Below are positions 24,643 to 36,600 of a DNA stretch of 64,000 nucleotides, piece after piece. The first letter of the stretch is position 1. The number at the start of each line of letters is the position of its first letter. The notes beneath the pieces are model-generated. The model had not been told where the DNA came from. It saw only the letters and a program-made list of their open reading frames with translations, and ran no database searches. Position numbers and translations under genes: made by a program. The DNA is from Nectonema munidae (taxonomy: Eukaryota > Nematomorpha > Nectonematoida > Nectonematidae), in assembly GCA_030549495.1 (NCBI GenBank), contig JAUIRK010000953.1:524001-588000 (forward strand), given 5' to 3'.

Positions 24643-27600
24643 CTAGAGAAGAGTGATCTGTAAGCATGTTGTCAATGTCCAGTTTGATGTCAAAGTCATG
24701 CGCTGTGAACAAGTCTGTTTTTCCATCCATACTTTTCTTATCCTCCGTTGGGGCAGAGGCGTCTTTTAAGGAAGATTGAATTGGCGAGGATGCAGCGGTC
24801 GAAGTGACCACGTTAGAAGAACCGAATGATACTGAGGAGTTGTCATTGGGCGTCTTCAAAATAAACAAATACTTTGATAAAATCATTCAAAAAGTGATGC
24901 TTATGCGCAGCCCATTAAAATACCGAGGCAACCCTGTTATACTTAAAAAGCAGCTAAATTTTTTCGCATAATTAATTATATACGATCTTTGGTAAAGATG
25001 AATTATACCATCCACTGATTAATCTGATGAAACAAACAAATGTGAACAATAGTACATTGAGATGAGTACCAAAATGTGTTTATTAGTATAAAAATGGTTC
25101 CTAAATCTATGTAGTGTAACAGATTTCCAACCATTTCTAAAGATATCAAGATTCGAGTTGAAGAGTCGTCACCTTTCGAGTTTTACAACTTTTAATTTTG
25201 ACTAAAATATTTTTCCTGACTGGTTAATTTTTAAGAAGTTTACTTCTTGGAAATTAAATGAACAGAATTATCTCTAAAAATGTTCAGCTCAGAGCTTTAT
25301 TTTGATTCTGAAAATTCAATATCAAACAAATATAAAATAAGCTTTCAAAAGTTTACGCAAAAAAGGAATGAAAATATTAAAATTGAAAAAATATATCGAA
25401 TATATGAGGAAGTTATTTAAAAAAATTTAAGTGGTACTTCTTCATTTTTGTTGTAAATAAAATAGTAGTGTGCCAAAATGAACAATTTAGAAAAGCTGGC
25501 AAATAAAATGTGTGCTTGGTTTTTAAAAAGTCTACATTTTCTGTTTCTATAGTTGAGGATACTTGTGCTTATATGATCGTTGCCATTCTCGGCCCCACAT
25601 CCTATCTCATTACAACGTACGCGGAGTCAGTCAAAAAAACTTTAAGCGCGAAAGTGCTCACATTATTATTAGTGTTGAAGTTTCGCTACACTTTCGAAGC
25701 AATAGCGATTAGTAAGTTTATTACCGGATAGCACTAGTTACACACAAGAAAAGGAACAGATGCTAACAGCGTCCAAGGTAAAAATCCCTTCTATTTTCTA
25801 CATAGAAAAGGATGCATTTTAAATAGATTTTTTCAAATTTTTAACCATTTTACGTATTCTTTCTAGGATATTTTACTTACATTACTCAAATCATATGAGA
25901 AGTCATTATCTGAAATTGAAAAATGCACAACTGTTATATATAATAAAAAATATTAATTAAAAGAAATTTTGAAAGCAGGGTTTTCACGCTTTTATTTAAA
26001 ATAAAAAAATGAGTTATAATCATGATTGTCGTTGCACTTGTTTTCATTCCAATTCTAGAGAACATTTGGCCCTTTCAGACCGAGAGCGACACCAGTGTCT
26101 CCCCCTTGAATAAAAATCGTCTGCTTTAGGTTATATAAAAATTCATTGAAGAAAAAAAACAGACGAGTATTTTTCAAAAATCTCGGTTTTAAAGAATTAG
26201 ATTAAAAAAGGTTGTATTCTAAAGTTCAACTTAATTCACGTTTTCGAGTATTAAATGCATTTTGACAGATGTAAGAATAAAGCTGTGACATATCGAGTTC
26301 GGGTAAAAAATATTCCGACATTTAACGAGTACCAGTGCTCGAAAAAATCAAATATATACAATTACAGTGAAAAGGAAGGAAGGAAGGCGGCAGGCGATAG
26401 TCATTAAAATTCTGCTCCTCAAAGGGTTATTAAAACTAATCATCTCATTATTATCTTTTTCAATTAAATTTACAAAACTTGGGGCAGATTTCATTTTATA
26501 GAACACTGGTTTCTACAATTTTTCTCTCGTTTCGCAAGAACTGACGAGTTTTTGGGCTCCTCGATTCTCAAGAAAATACGCATGAAACAGAAGTGAGAAA
26601 ATTTTTATTTTAATTTCTCTCTCTTTATCCCTTCAAAAATAAGAAATATCTTAACATTTTTAGTATGATGATGAAAAGCGGCGTGAGTAAGGCTGGTTAG
26701 ATGCTGGATTCGATAACTTAAGGTCTTGGGTTCGATCCTGCACCAAGCCTCCTTTCTTCATAGTTCGATACAAGCAGCGTAATTGTGTCTTCTCGATGAA
26801 AATACCCCATGGTGGTAGCTTTATCTTTCAAAAAGCGGTTCCTAACCGATGTGTCGCGGCACATAGGGGTGGGTGCCTTAGGATTCAATATTTAATTATT
26901 ACATTTTACGAATAAATTTATTAGTGTAATTTATATTTTTCTGCTTAAAAATTTCCCACTTAATTAACTACTTTTTTATACAAATTTTTTGCTATTTATT
27001 ATAGTAATCATTAATATATTTTATATAGAGGTGTATCGGATATCCGCAAAAATTTTAACATCCTCTTAACGGATCATTTTGGTTTCAATTATTATTATTA
27101 TTATTATCAACAATGACATCCACATCTGCAATTTTCGAACATTTTTCTTTTTTCTATATACTTCGAAGTTTTTTTTCGGAATTTTTCAATCTATATGATA
27201 TGTACGTACGTCTTAATGATAAGTAATGAAGTATGAGTCTTAATGATGTAAACTTGCGTTTGCTCAATTAAGATATCATCCACGGAAACAAAAAATTTTA
27301 CATCTGATATATCTCTAATTTTATAATACATTTTACGAATTATGATCGACTTTAATAGGTGTAGATAGTTATTCATTTCTCAAAATTTTGCCAGTAAAAC
27401 TAAAATCTAAGGAATTAGAGTTTAAACTAACATTTTTTGTAATCTCAACTTTGCAGCTATTACAAAATGCTTTGTCATCCCCCAACCTACATCTTGTGAA
27501 TGTGGGAGGAATTTTTATCATTTGTATCTACCTTTTTATCTCAAAGATGAACTTAAAAAAGAAACTTATTTGAAAAGTTACTTTTTATACATCCATATTG

Positions 27601-30600
27601 TAATTGTAGCTTTTTCTCAATCTAATTTGTCATTTCTTGGAAAAATGATATTTGATGAAGAAATTAGAAATTCTACTCGTATCCAATCGCGCATGTAAAG
27701 ATTCTTATTAAGAAGAAAGGACTTTTACCCTTCATCATACACATTTAAATAAAAGCAGGTCCAATGTTCAAATAAAAAAATCGCTCATATATTTACTGTA
27801 GTGATTTTAAAAGAACGTACTTCTTGTTGATGTTGGGCTTTAAAGGGTAAAAAGTTGGTAACACATTCATCCCTCTTTTTGTAAACTTTACTGGGATTCG
27901 CTCTTCTCCGCGTGAAGGGATCATCTTGCTGCGTTTTAGAAGCTGTTTCTTCCACAATCGCTTGCTCAACTTGGAGGATCGTTTGCTTGCGATTGCGTTG
28001 ATTTATGTAACTGCAAATAAAACCCAATTGTACCTTTTTACACAATTCAGGATTCTTAATTTCACCTACACAGAGTTTTTACACGGATTAGTGTTAGCAT
28101 TGACGAAATTCTTATTAAAATAAAGAGAAAAATGATACAGTAAAAATTTTTTAATGATGACAACTTTGTCATTATTTAGTCTGTTTATTTAGGATTTCAT
28201 TTCATTTCTATCTGTTAATGCACGTGCCGAATTTTTGGAAAAATATATGGTGCGTTTAAATTATATATAAACGCTATAAAGGTATTTTATACTGGCCTAA
28301 AGCTTTGAATGGAAATATTTTACAAAAGTGTATATAATAGCGAACCTTATAGCACTAATATTTGAAGTTCGCATTCTATCGATCCTTTCAGCTTCGTTTT
28401 CTATCCTTCGTAATGATTCATTAATCTTCAAAACTTTTCCGTGATTGCCCTCAATTTCAGCTTCTTCCTTCAAAAATGACACTACATTGAAGGAATTTCA
28501 ATGGAAAGAAATAGTACCAAAGTATCATATACTGTGTAAACGATGAAATTTTCGTAAAAAAACTGATATTTCACGAATATAGAAAAATAAGTATAACATA
28601 TTAAGATATTTTTGAAAATATGGGATTGCTAGCGAAAATTCCTTGATTTACTATTCTGAGCAGAAAATGGTGGCGTATTCTTGATTGGTATTCAACCTTG
28701 GAACCTTTTTGATATTGTTAGGATAGGGATGGGGAGTGATTTGATTGACAAGCAATATGAAATTTAAAAATCTTATTTGAAACACAGACAATTTTTGCAT
28801 AAGTTAAATGATAGTTTTTGAAATTTTATAGAAATTGACCTCTTATTATAATTTTTAGTTAAATTTTTCTACAAAACAAATTAAAAAAAAAAGGTGAGTA
28901 ATCTGAAATGTCTGTTTTCACATAGTGTATGGTAGAAAATCGATTTAGTTCTATGAATAAATTTTAACTAATTATATCCGAAAGCTATATCTGTTTATCC
29001 TATTAAAATAAATTGGGCAATATGAAAATCAAACATTTACAAATTGGCAAAAATCTAACATAATTGAAGGCCCTTAAGGATTACTTGGAAGTAATGGTGA
29101 TAAATTTTGCTTAAAAATATTCGATATGGCCATTATATTTTGCATTATAGACAGTTTATATATTCAGCATTATAATACGCCAAAGACAACCATTGATAAA
29201 CTCTTAACACAACAACTATTATATACGATACACTACATATAACAGTTTCTTTCTTAATCCTCATCATTTGTTTCGCACCGCATACACTCAAGAATCTTAT
29301 AAAAATGCCATCATCATGCATACTATATGTAGATAAATTCTTGAAAAATTCTAGTCTCGTTGACTCCTAAATAAACTCACTAATTAACTATGTAAATTAA
29401 AATTTTAAAGACTAAGAATATTTGAAAATAAAACTCACAAATGGAAAATTTCTTCAGAACTGGAAGAAAAAAAAGATTAAAAGTAAAACTATTTTTAAAT
29501 ATTTTACGAGTATCTACATAAGACTATGTCTCATTATTTAACGATATATGTTACAGGAAAACTGCGAAACTGAAGAATTCGTGAAATCCCTAAAACATTG
29601 AGAGAATTTTTGAAATTATTCTTCCACTTGATCAAATTTATCAAAATCATAAAAAGAGATTTTATGTAATTTCTAGGCATTTCTTGAAATAACTAGAGAG
29701 TTATTTCAGTAATTGCATGCAATTCCTAGGAAATTCATGAACTCCCTAAGTAAAACAGTGATTTCACAGGATGACTGTAACACACACTAAGATAAAATGT
29801 ATATCTAAGAAATTATTTTTATTGAGAAAAGGTACCTTGGTTTACGTCTTGTAATGTTGGCTTTAATATACGCATATATATAATCCTTGAAAATTTTATG
29901 AGTATATTCCCGAAGGGCTTAAAAGATAACATTTAGGATGCTAGATAGAAAATAATTGTAATAGGAATTACCTTTTAAAAGTCCAACTTTATTAAAATAG
30001 CCACATCTATCTTTATTTTTACAAGGCCCCCCCCCCCCCCCCCCCCAAATAATTTTCTAAATACGCCTCTGTATATATATATATATGATACTTTAGTTTC
30101 TAATGGAAAATGATATATAATGGACGATTGCTAAAAGCAGTATAAAAATATGAGCTAGTGACGATAAATCGGTGTAAATGGAGAAGGAGATAGCTTACTT
30201 TTTCCTTGAAGAGATTAGCTTTACACATGGCAAAATTTTTAGGAAGATCGGAAAACTTCTTTTTCATTTCCACAATCTTATCAATATCGGTGTCTTTGAA
30301 TCTGTAGTTTACTGATTCGTTGATTTCTCTGCTTTTCTCTTCGATCTTATGCGTGAAAGGAATCGTAGAAAAATATGACGTGCAAAGAGAAAATAAATTT
30401 GATTGTGCCAACCTGGATAATCGTCGGAAGCTCAAGTCCGGCTAGAAGCATGTTTTCCTTCCACTTTTCAAATTCAGATTCGGTAAAATCGCTGTTTGAT
30501 ACGAATTCCAGCCTGAAGGTTTTCTCTTGCGAAGCATGTCTGTTTCAGGAAATGGAAAAAAGGTGCATCTTTGGCAAAAATAATGGAAAATTACTTGACA

Positions 30601-33600
30601 CGAAGCATTTTATTTGTTTTATTTGCGCCAAGCTGGTACACTTTGTTTCCTTCGCAGACAGCAGTTACTTGCACAATCTGACAAATAAAAGATATTTTCT
30701 TTTTTAAAAGTTAAAATTTTCAAACTGTGCACCGATCTCTACAATCTCTACGCCTGCCAAAGGAATCAAAATATCAAAAATATCAAAGAACGATTTCTGA
30801 AAATCATCACAATTCTTATCATAATAAACATTGCTACGTTCATATTTGATTCGCAAGACTCTTGACAATAATCCCAAGTAACATCCCCAGCTTAATTTTG
30901 ATGGCTTAACATAATAAACATCATATTTTTTAGATAAGAATTATTTTTTCACATCACAAATTTGAAATTGATTGATTGATTGATTTTTATGCAACAATAT
31001 TTGATATTTTTCAATAATTTTTATCGCTGAATAGTGGGATCTAAAAATTTAAGTGGTTAAAATTTATGACGACATGCTAAATAAATGTGAAAAAATAATA
31101 AATGAAATAAAGACATACCCGATAAACAGGATTTCCTTGATTGGAACCAATGCCCATACGCAAAAAGGAGCCAATGGCAGTTTTTTCAAAAAATGGCATA
31201 TGACACCACCTAAAATGAAGAAGAGGAAAAGGGCTGCTTCGATCGATAAAGTTAAAAATGAGCGCGCGCATACTTTTCGATCTTATTGCGTGATAATCGG
31301 ATCTTGGTCAATTGCTCCCTTTTACTGATGTAGATAGGCAACGTTTTACTTCTAAAAACAAATTTCATTCAATAGCACAGACATTTAAAGAGTGATTACT
31401 TCAAATTTATTAGTCAATATTAAAAGCTATCATATGCAACACGTCTTTTCCCCGCGAAATATTCAAGCAAAGAGGTTCGGCTATGGATTTGAGAATCGCA
31501 AAACCCAAAAATAATTGACATTGAAGTGGAAAAATGAAAATGGGATGAAAGGGTTCCCCATTCCAATGCTATTTTTAAAAACAAAAAAAAAAATTCCTCC
31601 CCTAAAGTATAATGGAAACTAGGGAACTGCTCTTAAAAATAATTTGTAAATATTTTTCGTTTGTGGAATTATCAGTAAGTCAACATGATTGGTGGAAAAT
31701 ATATAGATTTCTGACACAAATGGTTTGAATGAATACTTATTCTTTATGAAAAATAGAATATATGAGAAGGCAGAATAGAAACAAGAAAATTTAAAAGGAT
31801 TTGAGCTTTAAAATGGTGAAATAAAAAAATTATGAAAAATTGTTATAACGAGAAAAGAAGTAAACATCGATAATAATTCGGAAAGTGAAACTTATACGAT
31901 TATATGATTTGAAGAAAGTTATCATCGTAAAAATCGTCATCGGACCGCTTGGATCGTCCAAATACAGGTTATGAGATATTTAATTAGATGAAAAAAAGAT
32001 ATTGGGGTATATTATTAAAAACAAACAATTTTGCATTAATTCAATACAATACATTTTTATAAGGTATAATCAAATGTCATTAAAATAAGTTGAGTGGGGA
32101 GAACACTCCAGCAAAAGGTTTCATAAAAAGAACTAGAAGTGGGAAAACAAAGTAAGATCCTGAAAAATTTTTACCTTAAAAGTATTTATAAACGCAGACG
32201 CTATTATTTTTGTAAAGTAGAGAAAAGTTGATCAGAGCATGAGCCGACTAAGAAGATTTAAAGTTGAGGGAGGGGGGCTAAAATTTTGAAAATATTTTAT
32301 AGAATATCACGTTTTTATCATATGCATATCAATTTTCTCTTTTCATATAATTTTTTATGATCAAAAAATTTTATGAAGATTGTACAATCTGCGAAAAACA
32401 TAGTTTACTAAGAACTGTTATGAAAATTCAAATAAAAGAAAATTATAGATGAATATTAAACTGAGCGTATTGAAGCTTAAAAATCAAATAAGAATATAAA
32501 TATATAAAATATTCTGAAAATTTAATATAAATATATCCATAACTGTCATTTTATGAAAAGTTAATGGCAAAACTTTAGAAAGAGCTTAGCTACTCCAAGC
32601 TCCCCACCCCTCTGTATCCGCTTCTAAACAAGACAAAGTAGTTTTGAAAAAAGTTGGAAGTAGCAGGGTATTAAATAAATGAGCAGGAAAATAAGTGAAT
32701 GACGCAGCGTACTCGTCATCAGATCTTTCACCCCACGAGGAAAGAGAAGAAGAGGACAGAGATTTACTCCTCCTGATGGTGACGCCACTCAAGGACATCT
32801 TTGCTTCGCGATCGCCTTTCCGGCCCTCCTTCCCACTCTTCTTGCTGCTTCCTTCCTCCTCCTCATCGTCTTCAGCGTGTCTGCCAGCACTCATTTCTTC
32901 CGCCTCTTCTTCGTCTTCGTCTTCGTCATCGTCGTCAGAGTAAATGTTCTTAATGGACATCTGCTTCTCCTTTTCTAAAAGTCATGAATGTAGGCAGCAT
33001 GAGTGTGAACTGTGAAACTTGATTAGGAGATAAAGTATACACTCCATTTTTGGCTATACCACTGTTTTGAGATAAGTATTTCAGTGTATGCGTGTCTAAT
33101 GTAAATATGTATGTAGTAGGTATGTATTTCTGAATGGGCCAGATGGGGCACTACCCTGCATATTATAGTACCTATAGGCGTGATCTAAAATTAAAGTAAC
33201 AATGTAGGTTATAACAACTCTACTCTTTGTGCTTATGGGCTCCCTTATTTACTTGCCTCCTTCCATTTCTTTGTTAACATTTCTAATTTTATCATGGTTA
33301 ATATTTCTTTTTCATTATAAATTGGCTTTCTTATTACAGGTAGAAGGCTCATCTTAACAAAATTAAATATTTTGATAGACACCTTCAGAGATATCAAAAA
33401 ATTTTCTATTTTTAATTTATAAATTTCTAACCCGTCTCACATTGTCTAGAGCGCTAACTCGCACGCATCTGTGAAACGAAGTAATAAGTACAACATATGA
33501 ATGTGTTTACAAGAATATGCACTTTTTTGTCTCTCTATTTTCATTATTTTTTTAAAGTCATTTTTGCTTCAAATGTCGCTATTTTCCATAACTATATCTA

Positions 33601-36600
33601 GGTGCTTTTAGATTAGATGCACATTGCACATTATACACACAAGTAAATGATATGCAATGTCATGAAAATTTAAATGATCTTCGCATAAAAATATTGTTTC
33701 AAACACTTTCTTAAAATTTTATGTAAATTACCTTTAAAAAAATATATAAAAATTTGTAAAAAAATACCACTTAAAATTTATTGATTGAAAAGCTAAATAG
33801 GAAAGTGAAAGTTAATCATCTCGATCTCATAATCAAAGATGAATACTTTAATTGGGAAAACCTAATTTACCAACAAGTGAAATTACACCAGTAAAAACTT
33901 TTTGGAAATTATATAAAACTTGTCTTTGATAAATAATTCGAGAAGCGTTTATAAATGTGTATATAATATTATTGATTGATCTTTTAAATGGTTTGGTGTG
34001 AAGTCTAAACTTCCAAACAAAACTCAATAATACAAAGTATGCTTGTTATGAATACCCTTTCTAGCTTTTTCAAGGCGTAACGCTTTGAGATCGCGCATGG
34101 CTTGCGTTTTTTTGTCATTATTCTTGTTTAGTTTCACTTTTTCTCTTCGAGATAACTTCGCATCAAGGAAGTTGGGAGAAGGCTTTTTCTCTGATGAAGA
34201 GGCGGAATTGAAGGACTTACTCTTTGCCACGCAATCATCACCAAACTTGTCTAATTTTTCTGAAAGTTGAGAAGACAATCCTCCTGTCTTTAGTTTGCCT
34301 TCCTTTCTTAATCTCTTTTCAACTTCATATCTTAGAAATAGGGATAATAATGAATTGCAAAATGATGATGGGATAGATGTAATTTGATTTAGCCATATGT
34401 GGCAACCTGTTTATTGAGCCAGCAATCATACGGTGGTTGCTATGTCAGTTGGCTGGTACTACACTTAGTTATCGCTGTTGCAACTAAATTGTAACAAAAC
34501 GTCCACACATTAAGCATGTAAGCAGTTTTGGAGGGAAAAATTTCAAGTCATTTAAAAAAAAAATTTTTTTTTGACTGACAGATTTCGCTTATAATCAAAT
34601 AGCGTAATCTGGGGGCCAACAGCCACAACAGCAAGCGAGTTGATAACGAAAATCTCATGATGCTTGTAACTGGCGAAAACATTCAAAACGAAAAATAAAT
34701 TAAACTAAAAAATATAAAATGAAACAAACAAAATGACATGTTTTAGTTTGATTTATAATTCAACTTTTTTGGAAATATTTTCACACTGAATGATGTAAGT
34801 CTTGAAAATTAATATTTTGACGAGTAAATATAATGATGATGATATTGATGACTATAGGATGGGTTATATTCTTTTGAGCATCATTATTTTTAACTTCACT
34901 CAACAGGTCATTAAAAAAGTAAGATCCGAGATTACAAGCCATTTTTGAGTTCTCCACTAAATTTTTGAAATGCAAAATTCAGTTATGATCATTGTCATTC
35001 AAATCACCATAGTATATTCAGAGGAAGACAAATGAGGCTCTCTTTTATAATATCATTTTTTGTATTTTTAGTTGAACTAAAATTTAGTTAGATATATTAG
35101 AAACATTGAACCAACATCTTAGAGAAATGATTGAAATACTTTAACAAAATTTACGCCTAACTTTAAAAAAGGACTTTGCTTCAAAGAAAAATTATTTTGT
35201 CTGTTATTTAAAATGATACATTCTAAAATCAAATCATGCATATTTTCAGAACTTCATAAAACTATCTCAATAAAATTGGGAATTTATGAATTGTATTTGA
35301 TTGATTTATGTGATATTTCAATTATTGATGATATTATGATTATAGCAGTGTAGGAAAGATTTACAACATATTAGTACAGTCATTGATATTGTATTCGTTG
35401 GAAACATTACCTCTTACAAATAGCCATATGAGATTAGAAGAATATAAGATGTGGATGCGCAGATAGGCAAGTGGCTACACAAGAAAACATCATGTATAGG
35501 TATGCACCGATACCAAAACCTTAGCGATACCGGTATTGATGCCGATTCTAATAATAAACCTTAAATCTTGAGAAAAGAACTAAAATAATTATACGTGGTT
35601 AATTAAAGAAGCAATATGCTAAAATTTGTTTTTACTTTGAAATTGCAAAAAAGAACAAATTATATATTCAATTTTTAAGTTTAATTTGCTGATGGAACGT
35701 TTAATCAGAATCAGAACCAGGAATCATATTTCTTTTCAAAGACCGGCATCAAAATGCTATTCGGAAAATAAAAAAAGTCTTGCAAATACGGTGGGTTTTC
35801 TTCAAAGGTTTATAGACTTTATATAAGAGATTAATAAAAAAGAAAATCAAATTGGGCTGACTTCGTGTGTGATAAACTATAGAAAATATTTTATTTCAAA
35901 TTTAATTTTAAAACCTCTATAAAGTTGATTTATCCTAGCACATTTCTCTAATGAACTTACATAGCAGCCTTGCATGAATACTGACTGAGATAAATAAGTT
36001 TGATCTTTCAAAAGTAAATGTAAATTTTTTAATTCCAAAATGAAGTTGAGGAAAAACCTTGAATAAAGAAGCGAGAAGAAACAACAAATTTTTACTAATT
36101 TCGGTTCTTAAAAAATAAGAGGTTAATACTGATGGCGATTAATCTGCACATCCCAATTCATGTGAGATATTGAGACATACGAAAAACTGGAAAGTGCGAA
36201 CATAACACTCTGTTGCAGAAAAGATCATCTAAGATGATTTGTCGCATCGAAAGAAAAGACGAAAACTAAAATGAGAAAACCCAGAAAGAGATGGATAGGC
36301 TGTGACAAGAAGAATATGAGGGATTGGAACAGCAGAAAAAGATGGATAAGGCAGAATTGGATCCCACGTAGAAGGCAACTAGAAGATGAGAACAATCATA
36401 TAATTAACAGAAATGACAATGATCATAAATAAGTAAACCTCATCTGGTACAATAACGCGGCCATAGTTGCGTGGATAATAGAGATAATGACAATGATTAG
36501 GCGCAATTAATGAAGTTAAAGACAAAGATGATGAGTTGAGGATGTTAATAGTCATGATGATGATGATGTAAAACCCTAGCACCCAAGTCAAACTTGCCCC

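Noticed and set aside
30100-30707. Two overlapping open frames on opposite strands of about 110 codons
   Set aside because: The - strand one is an RTF1 exon plus intron; the + strand one is the shadow of RTF1 exons at 30,413-30,539 and 30,595-30,677.
31062-31080. RHK-like peptide resembling the RTF1 LSRHKLE motif
   Set aside because: Lies downstream of the Plus3 exon it should precede; the real motif ([10 protein letters not shown]) is at 31,274-31,324.
32695-32943. Serine-rich + strand open frame
   Set aside because: Antisense shadow of the acidic RTF1 exon, whose GAT/GAA codons read as serine on the other strand.
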